Of a stretch of 64,000 bases of DNA, positions 1-11,365 are shown piece by piece (position 1 is the first letter of the stretch; each line of letters opens with the position of its first letter). Source of the DNA: Thermothelomyces thermophilus ATCC 42464 (taxonomy: Eukaryota; Ascomycota; Sordariomycetes; Sordariales; Chaetomiaceae); the NCBI RefSeq assembly GCF_000226095.1, contig NC_016474.1:2728001-2792000 (forward strand). Reading direction: 5' to 3'. A model generated the notes under the pieces. The model had not been told where the DNA came from, did not search any database, and saw only the letters and a program-made list of their open reading frames with translations. The position numbers and the translations under genes are program-made.

Positions 1-296
1 TACTTCTCGAACTAGTACTAAAGAGCGCTAAGGTTATTATATACATTGAAGTAAAGGATAAAGAGGAAGAATAGAACGTCGAAGAAATCCTAGATTTATA
101 TATCATTAACGGAGAACTATAGTACCTGGTTAAATAGCTTAATTTTAGACTAGAAGATAACTTATAGGAACTAGTTAAGAACCTAAGCTACCCTAAGAAA
201 CTAGAGCAGTTCTACTAGTAGAATCCTAACTAGCTATAAGAACCGGCTCTAAAGCCTATTCCCTAATAGAAAAAGAGGGGAACCTGCTAGAATTAA
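1..296 (+). pseudogene. pol C-terminus with chromodomain (Gy-A0)
   Basis: This is the end of a gag-pol polyprotein. Residues resembling VEEIL and IINGEL, then a YLVK-W-like stretch and KLEQF (about 70-215), match the C-terminal chromodomain of chromoviral integrases. In known chromoviruses such domains help direct integration to modified chromatin. Several in-frame TAG codons stand where Trp or Gln is expected, so the frame is dead. The stop at 294-296 lies 71 bp inside the opposite-strand ORF that ends at 226. The chromodomain assignment rests on motif reading only. Confidence 0.8.
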
Positions 297-852
297 GACT
301 AGGATCCAACCCGATCAACTCCTAATTAAGCACGTTAAAAGTACCTAACGCCTAAACCTGACCTGCGAGGGTCTGTATCTCTGACATTGGTAAAGGAGTA
401 TCCGGTTCTTCCTCCTCCTCTAGACGAGCTACGCTACGATAAAAAACCTTGGTACCACGATCGTATAGGGATTGCTATAAATGACGTAATTAACTTAAAC
501 GGCTTAGTATCTAAGTAAGAAGCGCCTTAGTCTTAGTAATCTCTTTCGAAACCTTCTCCTACTCTGATAAATTTGAAAGGACTAAGATAGTTAGTAACCT
601 AGGACTATAGAGGAAAATAATAAGGAACCTATAGGCATCTATAACGTTTAGGCTACTATACTTCTTACCTATGCGAATATAGTTCTAACACTTGTTTAAA
701 CCCTCTATTATTATATAATGCTTTCGTAGCTTTATATTCTAACAACGCTTATAAGGTATAGTAACCTTGTAACCCTCTCGCTTAATCTTAATCATAATAG
801 TGTATCGTTCGCGCTTAAGATCGCGACGGTTCCTAGGAATACGATTAGCCAT
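226..852 (-). pseudogene. Opposite-strand Zn2Cys6-like ORF (Gy-A0 copy)
   Basis: This is the counterpart of the ORF at 58086-58712, with exactly the same length (627 bp) and the same boundaries. The start codon (CAT on the + strand at 850-852) is intact. RIP-type stops interrupt the frame. The C-terminal acidic stretch before the stop at 226-228 is recognisable. It overlaps the pol 3' end tail to tail by 71 bp. Confidence 0.72.
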
Positions 853-972
853 AACAAAGGGAAGCTAGCAGAAGAAAGACGTTACCTATAGAGAAAGGAA
901 AGGGGGTATTAATGGTATTTAAAACAAGTTATAAAAAGCTTTCAGGTCGAAAGCCCTAAAGAGGGGGCATTG

Positions 973-1430
973 TATTACAAGCTAACCATATACTACGACC
1001 CGGTAGGGTACAGGGGGCTAAATAAGCCACTAGTCAAGAAGGGCACGAAGCGAGGCTAACACGGGATCGCTAGAGAGCACGGGCTACCACGGGCAAACGA
1101 TTGCCAAAAGGGAAAGATAACGAAGGATAGCTAGCTACTAAAGGCGATCTAAGGACAGGATAGAAGGGGACTATAAGCGATCAGCAAAAGTATATATATA
1201 TGTAAATAGCCACTCGTTATGGTAGACTCTGGGAGTTTACCAGTGATAGCAACCTAACCTATAATCATAAGTACTTATACTAAGCATTACTGACTATTAT
1301 AGGAGACAACTCTAGTGTTGTTATAAACCCTTTGGCTTTACCGAATCCCTTAGATGACCTATACGCTTGTCCTGCTTAATTTACCTCTGTCTGAACCCTT
1401 TTAGAAGAAGTCTAAGTTAGGTTCGTTACA
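973..1430 (+). repeat. 3' LTR of Gy-A0 (A-type, 458 bp)
   Basis: It starts TATTACAAGC (RIP form of TGTCACGAGC) and ends GGTTCGTTACA. It aligns throughout with the 452-bp LTRs of Gy-A1, Gy-A2 and Gy-A3. It contains the A-type U3, including CGATTGCCAAAAGGG, a TATA run near 1193, and the shared R-U5. Confidence 0.88.
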
Positions 1431-3250
1431 ATAATACCTTAACTTAGAAATCGTTAAAAAATCTAGAAAATACTAAGGCGCTTAATATATTTGAATAGGA
1501 ATAGGGAGATATATACTACTATAATAGACTAATTACAAATGAGAGGTAGGGGAGAGTATAAAAGCAAACAATATAAATTTTTTATATAGGTAGGCAAACC
1601 TAAGGCAAATAAGTAGTAGGCACGTCGTAGTCACGTTACAGACGCGTTACGACCATATTACAAATATACCTATAGAGATAATCTAATTATAAAAACAAAA
1701 ACAAACATACTAACTAGCGCGTGACGTGCTTACTCTATAACCTCCTCCTCCTTATCCTCCCCCTCTAAAATAATGGTTATAGCGGCGAGGGTGGGGTCGT
1801 TATGGTTGCAGACTAGGCGTGCCGCGCGATCGACGGGCGAGGAGGAGCGGTAGGCACGGGAACGGCCGAAGTCGATCGGTATAGGTACGGGGCGTATAGA
1901 GGCGCTCGAGCAGGTACAAGAGGCGGGCGATAGGGTGCCTAGGATGTAGGCGACGAGGGCGGCATTAGTGTTAACTAAAGTTAATATATTCTTATTTGTA
2001 TGCTATATCTAGTGTAGTATATTATTGTTTTACGCTATAATATGGCGTATAAGCTACCTAGTAGCTTATAAGGTAGGGTTAAGGCTAGTAGTAGGCTAGA
2101 TGATATTACTATAATAGGTAGAGATATTAGGGGTAGCGGTAGTAGCGATTAGGGCAAAGTTATTACTAAAATGACGAGAACTTATAGCCTAGGTAGGGGT
2201 AAAGGCGGCCTATCTAGGCAAGTAGTTAGACTAGGCGGCCTTAAAAAGTATAGAGAACAAACGTACTAGTATAGAGAACTTAGGCATTAAGATAGTATAA
2301 TAGGCGCCCTAGTTAGTAGTCTTATAATAGGTAGGGGAGGTAAGGGTAGTACTAGTATTATAATAATCTATAATTTTCTTAATACTTATATATAGGTAGG
2401 GGTTGTTAGCCTAGAGCTATAGATCTTAAATATAGCTCTTATAGCTCTTATAGTACATTATATAGGAAGCGCCCTAACCTTAAACATACTTAACCTTATT
2501 ATCTCTAAGAAGTTAGTTAATATATAATGGATAATATTATTACTTCTTAGGCTATGGTTTAAACTCCTTATTAAAAGAGTTACCCTTAATAGTATACCTA
2601 TTAAAGGAAAGGTTAATATTTTTATACTATAAAATAAAGAGTTAGTTTATACCTTATATATATATATAATAATTAAAAAAAAATTAATATTGGTAGGGAA
2701 AACTTATATAATACTCTTTATTCTTATTATTACTAAGGTAATAACTATTACTATTACTACTAAGTAAACTAGTAGTTATTAATATACTAGATAGATATTA
2801 ATTAAAAAAAAAAACTTTAAAAGTATAATAAAGGTATAGGTAGCAAGCATAGTTATAAAAGGCAAGGGTAGTTAAAAGGCACGGAGGAAGAGGAGAGTTA
2901 GTTATAGGAGAGAGAATTAAGAGTAGAAGGGAAGAGAAAGGGGTATTTATAAGTGTTAGAGGAAGGCAGTAGGGGAGCACGTATAACCTAGGCAAATTAC
3001 TTATTACACGTATAACTCACTACTACATACGCGGGTCACGTTGTTCTAATAATAAAGGGAAGGAGCTTAGCTTTTATCCGAACTCGAACAGCTGCCTATT
3101 CGCGCTCGACACGCCATTATACACACGGGTTACATTGTCATAGCGACAAAGGAAGAAAGGCACGGGACCCGCTCACAGGACCGACACGGGGGCAGGATAC
3201 GGGACAGGTCGGCCTGGTAACCGCGAAAAGAGAAGGGGGGGGGTATGTTA
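1431..3250. other. Unresolved AT-rich, RIP-like stretch
   Basis: No element family is recognisable here. Stops are dense in all frames except in the GC-richer block 1730-1980. On the minus strand TATAAATA near 2946-2953 is followed by a pyrimidine-rich stretch, which could be a dead promoter. From about 3000 to 3250 base composition becomes more GC-rich, leading into the LINE 5' region. It may be a mutated gene or DNA transposon, but I cannot say which. Confidence 0.4.
1730..1980 (-). pseudogene. GC-richer open frame, probable 3' end of a degraded gene
   Basis: Read leftward from 1978, the minus strand is open for 82 codons to TAA at 1730-1732. The frame encodes VAYILGT, a Ser/Pro/Arg-rich middle, NHNDP and an acidic tail EGEDKEEE. 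GC content is far above the flanks. Just upstream (to the right) the sequence ...TTAACTTTAG resembles a fungal branch point and 3' splice site, so this could be a last exon. I do not recognise the family. There is no start codon, and the upstream exon could not be joined in frame. Confidence 0.3.
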
Positions 3251-3263
3251 TAGGCCTAGGCTA

Positions 3264-3303
3264 CACCCGGGCTAGACAACGCCCGGGCTTTACCCGGGCA
3301 CGG
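3264..3303. repeat. Three CCCGGGC boxes in the LINE 5' leader
   Basis: Three CCCGGGC units occur within about 40 bp in an otherwise AT-rich neighbourhood. The region lies about 290 bp upstream of the ORF1 start. It could be a leftover internal promoter or structured 5' UTR of the LINE, but this is inference from position only. Confidence 0.4.
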
Positions 3304-3577
3304 GAATAGACCTACCCTGCCCTACTCCCGTACGCCCTATAGGTCTGTAGAGCGTTTGTTACTCGTTCGTAACTTGTCCGGTGGACATGTGGCTAGGGCC
3401 TGGTTAGCGCCTGACCTAGAGCCTAACCGGGCCTTACCTAGACTATATATATATATATTGGTTAAAAGGCACTTCTCTATATGACTTTTGTATTTTTCCT
3501 CTTTTTCCTCCTTAAGGTAGTTAAATAAAATACTATATACTTATCTGTAGATGCTATAAGGCTAGTATATTATACTT

Positions 3578-4801
3578 ATGACTATTATTATAGGCCTAGT
3601 TCTAAATTTATAGGAACTTATAGCTAAAGAAGTTAAAAAGAGGCTTAAAGAAGCCTTTAAGGCTACTCTTTACCTTACCTAGGCATAGGTAGCTATAGGG
3701 CTATAATAGGGGGTAATAGGCCTTTAAGGAGGCCTATTATCGGCTAAGGCAGTACTATTATAGGCCTTGTAGAAGGTTATAATATAGAATGTAAGCCTAT
3801 AGGAAGACCTTAAAGCCTAAACCCTAGCCGAAATAGTCTAAGTAGTTAATAGGGCTTCTAACTACTAGTGAGCTGTTATAGCTAGGAAGCTCCTGAGTAG
3901 GGATATAATAGTAGTCTTTAAGGACAAGGCTACTAAGGATTAGTATTTAGCTAATAAGCGATAGGTGGTTATAACCTTTAGAGAGGAGGCTAGGGAGGTC
4001 GGTAAGGCCTATATGGTCCTAGCTAAGGGAGTCTGGAAGGAGGAGCTATAGGGGGTTAGCGAACAAGACTTTAAAGGGGCCGTAGGCCTATACTTAATCG
4101 AAACGGTTAAGTTCCGGCTGCTAAAGAGCCTGTAAAGGAAGTAGGCCATGGTACTCCTAGGCTTACGGGACCTCGATAAGGCCTGGAAGGCCTATAACGA
4201 AGGCGTAGTCTGGGATGCCTAGGTGCTAGACTACAAGCCCTACTAGGATGCTCTAGAGCTAAGGCAATACTATAGGTATTAGAGCTTTGGCTATACCTAG
4301 CGGTACTGCTAGCGGCCGGCCTATTATAGCTGTTATAGCGTAAAGGCCTATAGGGAGGGGGGGAAGACTAGGGAGGCCTAGTGCCTTACTTACTCTAACT
4401 AACTCCTTTGTAGGTATACGGCCTGTAGGGGCCCCTATATAGCCTAGTATAGGGGTTGCCTAAAGACGGTTAAAGTCTAGGAGAGGGCTAGAGAGGCCTA
4501 TTAATATAGACCTTAAACCTTTTAGCCGCCGGAATAACTATATTAGAAGGTAGCCTTTGAGTTTAGTAGCCCCCTAGAAGACGATAACTACTATTAAACC
4601 GGAACTAAACGCCCCTATAGAAGGCCTACTCTAGCCTAGTAGGCGGCTAGGAGTGCCCTCTATAATGCCTGACAGACCTATATCTCCTTCTTATAGCCTA
4701 GAGCCCCCTCCCTCTTATAGCTAGTTAAGGGGGCAATAGCTATAGAGCCTATTACTACTATACCCTTGTCCTCTACTCTGGCTACCTTAAATATAAGTTA
4801 A
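3578..4801 (+). pseudogene. Tad-1 ORF1 (gag-like, zinc knuckles)
   Basis: From ATG 3578 the frame can be followed for 408 codons to TAA 4799-4801, crossing many TAG codons where Gln or Trp is expected. The N-terminal third is Ala/Lys/Glu/Leu-rich and probably helical. Around 4270-4460 a Cys/His/Tyr-rich region (TQRYC, YSCYS, YTACRGP, QYRGC) matches the CCHC knuckles of Tad/Ingi-type ORF1 RNA-binding proteins, with several Cys changed to Tyr. ORF2 starts in another frame right at this stop. In the family this protein coats element RNA. Confidence 0.8.
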
Positions 4802-7066
4802 AATCCTTTAGTGGAATACCTAAGGTAATAAATAGGCCCTCAAGGTCCTATTAGAGGAGGCTAAATATAACCTACTAACTATCTAGGAACCGTAGATTAA
4901 CTAGTTTATAAGGTTAATATACTACCCCTAGGCTTCGAAATACCACCTAGTTTATAAGCCTAAGGGTAAGGTAGCTATTATAGTGGCTAAGCGCTTCCTA
5001 GTTAGCTAGTAGGACTATTCGGCAGAGTAGAATTGGTATAAGGTAACCTTTCTAGCCCTAGGAGAGAAGGGGTTCGAGCTCTAGTTAGTCTATAATAATA
5101 AGGGGGAGTAGGCCCTCTTATAGGACCTGCTAACCCTACCTTAGCCAACCTACCCCCTAGTTCTTATAGGTGACTTTAACCTCTACTACCTAGTCTAGGA
5201 CCTATTTAATAGGCTTAGCCTAAGGGCTAGGGACCTTCTTAACCTTACAGACTAGTAGGACCTTAACCTATATATACCCTATAGCTAGGTTACTAGGGCA
5301 CCCTAAGAGGACTAATATAGCCGGCCTTCTATAATAGACCTATTCTAGGCCTTGGCTAGGCTAGAAGCAACCTATAGGGATATCGCGGAACGTAGGAAAT
5401 CTGACTACTACCTATAGGCCCTAAACGTCTCCCTCTAGGGGACTAAAAGGCCTGTACTAGCTAGTAAAGGGTAGGACTAGAAGAGCCTGGACAAGGAGGT
5501 CATACGGGTCAAGGCGGCCTACCTCCTACTCTGGCTTAGTAGGTAGGTATTGGCCCTGGCTAGGCCTGTTTTCCAGGGCCCGGAGGAGCTTCTATAGGCC
5601 TTCGATAGGCTTATAGAGGCCCTTAAGGAGATAGCTACGGTCTTAGCCCTAGTAAAGAAGGCTAGTACGGGCGGTAAACGAGCTCGATAGTAGACAAAGG
5701 AGGTTCGGGAGGCCTAGAAGAGGGCTAAAGAGGTAGAGAGGGCCTATAGGGGTACCCTAAACCCTTATACGTAAGAGGTACTTTAGTAGGCCCTATAGGA
5801 CTAGGCCAAGACCATTACGGCCGCGAAGACTAAGAGCTAGAGAGCTATACTATAGGAGGTAACTAACCAGCCAGACCTGCTATAGAGGCTAGAGAGGTAG
5901 GCAAGGCTATAAAGCTACTTATCGGTCGACCCCCTAAAGCTCCTAGCCTTCAAAGGAGGGCTTATAACCTATTAATAGAAGGCTAGAGCACTAGCCGATA
6001 AGTTCTTTTCGAACCTAGAAGTAGACCTATCGGATATTGACGACCTAGATCTAAATAACTACTAGGAGCCGAAATTTGAAATAAGCTAGGAGGTTATAGT
6101 AGGTAAAGTCAAGGTAATATTAGCTAAGGCGGCCCCATAGAAAGCCTTAGGGGAGGATCTCCTCTCTATAGGCCTATTAAAGGCCTATAGGCGGCCGCTT
6201 TACCGGATACTAGCTATACTAGCCTTGGAAAGCCTACGGCTTAGCTATTTCCTAGCCTAGTTTAAAAGGGCTAAGATAGTAGTCCTCCGCAAACCTAGCA
6301 AACCCTTATAGGCTTACTTTACCCTAGGTAGCTATAGGCCTATAGCGCTCTTACCAATAGTAGGCAAGGTACTAGAGGCTATAATCGCCCGGAAGGTAAC
6401 GGCCGTCATAGAGGCTTATAGGCTTCTCCTAGCCAAATAAATAGGCAACTAGGAATATAGGTCTATAGAACTAGCCATCTAGCTTGTTATAGCTTAGGTC
6501 TAGGAGGCCTAGAGGTATAAGGTAGCTACCTCCCTTCTATAGCTTAACATCTTAAGGGCTTTTGACACCGTTAACTACACCTAGCTACTAGCCACTTCAT
6601 AGAGCTAGGGCTTCCCGAAGTGGTTAGTAATCTAGGTTAGGGAGTAGCTATAGGATAGTTTAGCTATCCTTTACTTTAATGGCTAGGAAATAGAGGATAT
6701 AGTAGTAAGGGCTAGGGTCCTATAGGGGTTACCCCTCTCCCCTATATTATTTATCCTCTATATAGCCTCTCTTTACCAAGCCATTCACTAGGCTTACCCT
6801 ATGGTCAGTTTAATAGGCTTTGCTAATAATACTAACCTTCTAGCCTTTAGGAGGGCCAAGGAGGCCTATAACGGTCAGCTATAGGGGGCTTAGAAGGCCT
6901 ACCTATAGTAGGCAAAGACCTAGGGTATAGCTTTTGCCCTAGAAAAGTACGAACTTATCTACTTTAACAGGGGCTAGAAATAGTAATCACAGCCGCTAAA
7001 GCTCCTATAGCCTAGAGAGGGTACTACTACTATAGCCTTGTCAAAGTCAGCCAGATTCCTAAGGGT
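4800..7066 (+). pseudogene. Tad-1 ORF2, segment 1: AP endonuclease and reverse transcriptase
   Basis: The endonuclease begins at about 4808 (WNT, then an IQEP-like motif near 4885). It contains GDFNL at 5167-5184 and a C-terminal S-x-IDL-F motif near 5325. RT follows: YRPIALLPIVGK near 6335, a GFPKW-like region near 6610, GLPLSPILF near 6735, and the catalytic FADD box mutated to FANN near 6815. Asp-to-Asn changes and TAG stops fit RIP. The frame ends at the Gy-B1 insertion and resumes at 22136. In the family ORF2 nicks the target and primes cDNA synthesis there. Confidence 0.85.
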
Positions 7067-7494
7067 TGTGACGAACCTAACTCAGACTTCTTCTAAAAGG
7101 GTTCAGACGAAGGTAGATTGAGCAGGACAAGCAGGCAGGTCGTCTAAGGGATTCGGTAAAGCCAAAGGGTTTATAATAACACTAGAGTTATCTCTTACAG
7201 TAGTTAACAATGCTTAGTATAAGTACTGTGATTATAGGTTACTATTACTAGTGAACTCTTAAAGTCTACCGTAACGAGTGACTATCTATATATATATATA
7301 ATCCTAGGATCACTAGCAGTCGTGGTGATCCTCTATATTGGCTTACCTGGCTTATGTCGTAAGCTAGTAATCCTCTACTAGGATCATTTTTTACTAAGTA
7401 TAATCCTATCCTAATTAGTCTATCATTTCTTTAGCTTGATTAGCCTGTTTATACTAGTAGCTTAGGCGGCATCTATATATATATTTCTGTGACA
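7067..7494 (-). repeat. 3' LTR of Gy-B1 (B-type, 428 bp)
   Basis: It begins TGTGACGAACC and ends CTGTGACA on the + strand. About 7067-7249 (R-U5 in the element sense) is shared with all chromoviruses here. 7250-7494 (U3) has the B-type sequence with several GATC-containing inverted motifs. Confidence 0.9.
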
Positions 7495-7610
7495 CGATGC
7501 CCTCCCTCTGAGGCTTTTGACCTGAAAGCCCTCTTTTAGGCTGTTTCAAATAGCGCTAACATTCTTTTCTACGTATACCTCGTAATTTTTCCCTTTTTTC
7601 CGTATTGTTA

Positions 7611-8265
7611 GTGGCTAACAAGATAGCAGATCGTATCTCTAAGCACCGATCTTCGAAATCCTAACAGCACGCCACGCTTGCTTCTTTTATTAATTCTTCT
7701 AGTATAGATATTATACTATGTTCGTAGTATTTTAAGCAGAACTTGGCTTATTATATAGCGTTAGGCTCTTCTCGCTATAGCGAGTATATATATTAGGGTC
7801 GTTCTTACGATAGTTCCGATATAGTGTCTGCTTATTTATGACCTAGTTTATTACCTTAATGTTTATAGCTAACCTTTTATAATAACGAGGATTATATCTA
7901 AACAAAAACGTATAGAATAAGAAGAAGCTAATACTAAAGAGGCCCTTTTCGTTCTTTAGACTTAACTTTGGATAGCTATCGGCCGATTAGCTCGTCTTTG
8001 TCGCTAGAAACATTTCTTGAAGGAACGGGGTTCCGAGCTATTTCGTCAAGGTATATAGTCTCTAGAGGAAATAGAAGCAGAAGAACGGAGGGTATAGGAT
8101 TCCGAGGCACGTATTATTAGTGATATATAGTCCTAGGGTGCTAACGTCCTGTTTGACTAGTCTTCTTTAGGCTTAGATTTGTCGGAGGCTAACTTAGCCA
8201 TTTTGTCCGAGCTAGTGCCTATAGTCGATCTGGGTTCTGCCGGTAGAACTGTTCTAGTTTCTTAG
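7611..8265 (+). pseudogene. Opposite-strand Zn2Cys6-like ORF (Gy-B1 type)
   Basis: The frame is read from GTG at 7611, probably the original ATG or close to it, towards the stop at 8263-8265. The N-terminal cluster reads Cys-x2-Tyr-x6-Tyr-x8-Tyr-x2-Tyr-x6-Tyr. Each Tyr is a TAT/TAC codon that RIP would make from TGT/TGC, giving the canonical C-x2-C-x6-C-x8-C-x2-C-x6-C spacing. A charged, possibly coiled-coil stretch follows, then an acidic Ser-rich end. It has stops and at least one indel (length is not a multiple of 3). It overlaps the pol end (8189) by about 77 bp. The sequence differs clearly from the A-type and from Gy-B2 and Gy-B3. Expression and function are unknown. Confidence 0.65.
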
Positions 8266-10167
8266 GGCAGTTCAAGTTCTTAACTAGTTCCTATAAGTTA
8301 TCTTCTAGTCCGAAATCAAGCTATTTGACTAGATACTATAGTTCTCTATTAATGATATATAAATCTAGAATTTCTTCGATATCCTATTCTTCCTCTTCGT
8401 CCTTTGCTTTAATGTATATAGTAACCTTAGTATTCTTTAGTACTGGTTTAAGAAGTGAAATATGAAAAATATCTATCTATAGTTATATAGATAATAGTAA
8501 TGATAGTTGGTAGTTAGATATCGAAATTCGTTCTTTAATAACGAAGGGTCCAACCTTCTTAAAGTCTAGCTTCGTGCTTAGTCGTTTAGTTTATAAGTTT
8601 TATACAATTAGGTAGACTTTGTCTCCCCTCTCTAGGCAAGGTCCCTCGAGCCTATATTTATTATAATAGTTCTTTATTCTGGTCTTAACAAACTCGAGTT
8701 TCTTTTTAAGCTTTTCATATAGTACGTACATTTGTTTTACTTTGACTACTACTCTTGGCATTATAACCTCTGGTCCTTACCTAAGGTCTACTTTATATCT
8801 GTAGTTTATAAAGAACGGTATAACTTTGGTTATCTCTGTTAGCGTTATATTATAAGCGAGTTATACTATTGGCAATAGTATGACCTAGTCGTCTTATTAG
8901 TAGTTAATATAAGAATAGAGATACTGCTTGATAACTTGGTTTAGTCGCTCCGTTTGTCTATTAGTCTATAGGTAATATGCTATTAATAGCTTACTATTAA
9001 CGCCTAATCGTTATATTAACGCTTGCTAGAACTTTAATACGAACTTGGTATCTCCATTAGTAATCTATTCTTATAGCCAAGTATATACTAATGTAACTTA
9101 TTAATAGATTATATCTACTAACTGTTCTGCTATTTAGGACTCTTTATAGGGAAAGAAGTATACCTATTTAGTTAGGCGATCTACTATAATGAGAATACTA
9201 TCGTAGATTACCCCTATAGCCGTATCTTTAGATTTTGGCAGCTTTATAATAAAGTCTATCGTAACTAAACTCTATAGTTTGTTAGCTATTAGTAGTAGCT
9301 AAAGTAGCCTATATAGCTTATATTATGCTATTTTGCTTCGATTACAAATATTATAGTTCTATACGACTTCCTTAACTCGTGCCGTTAACTATAGAAAGTC
9401 GTAGTATTTCTTGACTTATACGATAGTCTTTGTAACTCCTTTATATCCTCTAAGTTTCGACTTGTAAAGGTCTTAAATCATTCGTAGCTATTAGTCCCTA
9501 TCGTAGATATATACTTTGTCTCGGTACCAGAGTTTCCTATCTCTTTCTTTTACTCCGTTAGGTACTACTAGTCCGGGTACTACTTGATACTATGTCTCGT
9601 TAATCCTTTCTTCTTGAAAGATTACGTAACATTCTAGGAACAAGTCAAGTAGATTATCTTCTACGGGTGTCTACGTTTTGTAATGTAGCGTTCTATCTGT
9701 TTGTTCCCTAAACAACGGTGGTATTATTTCTATTTGTCCTTCTATATAATCCGTTCATTGGCTTAAGATGTCTGCTTATATGTTCTCTTTGCCCTTCTTA
9801 TAGCAGATCTCGAAGTTAAATTCTATAAGGAATTCTACCTATTATATTTGTTGTCTATTAAGCTTCTTCATCGTTGTAAAGTATTGTAAATTCTTATAGT
9901 CTATATATACTTGTACCGGTTTAATTATACTACTAAGGTATAGTTACTATTCTTTGAAAGCTTTAATAATCGCAAGTAATTCCTTATTATAGATTAGATA
10001 ATTAAGACGTAGTCTATCAAGCTTTTTTAAAAAGAAGGCTATAAGATATAGCTTTCCTTATTTATCTCGTTATCTTAATTGTCCTCTAATGGCATAGTCT
10101 AAAGCGTCCATTTCTACCTTAAATAGCTTCTTAGGATTTAATAATACTAGTACTAGATCTTTAGTAA
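8189..10167 (-). pseudogene. Gy-B1 pol, 3' half: RNase H, integrase, chromodomain
   Basis: Read leftward from the Gy-A1 insertion, it contains the RNase H region (DYAIGGQ-like, about 10080), then the integrase zinc-finger (GGHKG-like, near 9450) and the core. The GDKVYLI and KLDFKKV..F stretch (GPY/F module) lies near 8525-8625, and a chromodomain near 8325-8395. TAG/TAA codons are frequent. The matching 5' half is at 17669-21675. The family role is cDNA synthesis and integration. Confidence 0.85.
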
Positions 10168-10619
10168 TATAACGAACCCAACTCAGACTTCTTCTAAAAG
10201 GGTTTAGACAGAGGTAAATTAAGCAAGACAAGCATATAGGTCGTCTAAGGGATTCGGTAAAGCCAAAGGGTTTATAATAACACTAGAGTTATCTCTCACA
10301 GTAATTAGCAATGCTTGGTATAAGTACTATAATTATAGGTTACTATCACTGGTAAACTCCTAGAGTCCACTATAACAAGTGATTATTTATATATATATAT
10401 ACTTCTGTCGGTCGCTTATAGTCCCCTTCTAGCCTGCCCTAGGATCGCCTTTGGTAGCTGGCTATTCTCTGCTATCTTTCCCTTTTGGCAATTGTTCGCC
10501 TGTAGTAGCCTGCGCTCCCTAGCGATCCTGTGTCAGCCTCGCTCCGTGCCCTTCTTGATTGGTAGCTTGTTTAGCCTGCTATGCCCTACCGGGTCACGGT
10601 ATATAGTTAGCTTGTGATA
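10168..10619 (-). repeat. 3' LTR of Gy-A1 (452 bp)
   Basis: It runs from TATAACGAACC to CTTGTGATA on the + strand, RIP forms of TGTGACG and CGTGACA. A-type U3. Confidence 0.9.
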
Positions 10620-10738
10620 CGATGCCCCCTCTTTAGGGCTTTTAACCTAAAAGCTTCTTATAACTTGTTTTAAATACTACTAATACCCCCTTTTTTTTCC
10701 TATAGGTAATGTCTTTCTTCTACTAGCTTCCTTTTACT

Positions 10739-11365
10739 ATAGCTAATTATATTCCTAGGAACTGTTATAATCTTAAGCGCGAACGATATATTATTATAAT
10801 TAAGATTAAGTAAGAGGGTTACAAGGTTACTATACCTTATAAGCGTTATTAGAATACGAAGCTACGAAAGTGTTATATAATAATAGAGGGTTTAAACAAG
10901 TGTTAGAACTATATTTATATAGGTAAGAAGTATAGTAGCCTAAACATTATAGATGCCTATAGGTTTCTTATTATTTTCCTTTATAATCCTAGGTTACTAA
11001 CTATCTTAGTCTTTTTAAATTTATTAGAGTAGGAGAAGGTTTCAAAAGAGATTGCTAAGACCAAGGCGCTTCTTACTTAGACGCTAAGCCATTTAAGTCA
11101 ATTACGTCATTTATAGCAATCCCTACACGATCGTAGTACCGAAGTTTTTCGTCGTAGCGTAGCTCGTCTAGAGGAGGAGGAAGAACTAGATACTCCTCTA
11201 CCGATGTTGGAGACGTAGACCCTTACGGGTTAGGCTTAGGCGTTAGGTGCTTTTGATATACTTAATTAGGAGTTGATCGGGTTAGATCCTGGTCCTAATT
11301 CTAGCAGGTTCCTCTCTTTTTCTATTAGGGAATAGGCTTTAGAGCTAGTTCTTATAGCTAGTTAG
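10739..11365 (+). pseudogene. Opposite-strand Zn2Cys6-like ORF (Gy-A1 copy)
   Basis: It is 627 bp, the same length as in Gy-A0 and Gy-A3, which means no indels since divergence. The start codon has become ATA (10739) and several codons are now stops, both compatible with G-to-A/C-to-T change. Cluster, helical middle and acidic tail are collinear with 58086-58712. It overlaps the gag-pol stop (11295) by 71 bp. Confidence 0.72.

Larger units (their letters stand above)
1..1430 (+). mobile_element. Gy-A0: 3' end of a Ty3/gypsy chromovirus, cut by the window edge
   Basis: The left edge enters the C-terminal end of an integrase/chromodomain pol frame (about 1-296). A polypurine stretch GAGGGGGCAT (961-970) follows, and then a 458-bp LTR. 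The order pol, opposite-strand ORF, polypurine tract, LTR matches the better-preserved copy at 57519-62547. The element lies on the + strand and its 5' part is outside the window. The 5 bp after the LTR (ATAAT) may be the TSD but cannot be confirmed without the left flank. It is strongly RIP-mutated. Confidence 0.88.

Noticed and set aside
1193-1202. TA-dinucleotide runs across the window as replication origins or centromere repeats
   Set aside because: They recur at the same position in each LTR or are the product of C-to-T mutation; no independent repeat array is present.
7250-7494. GATC/GTGATC-rich repeats of B-type U3 as a possible CRISPR or tandem array
   Set aside because: Units are short, imperfect and unspaced, and sit at a fixed place inside LTRs; better seen as promoter-type motifs.
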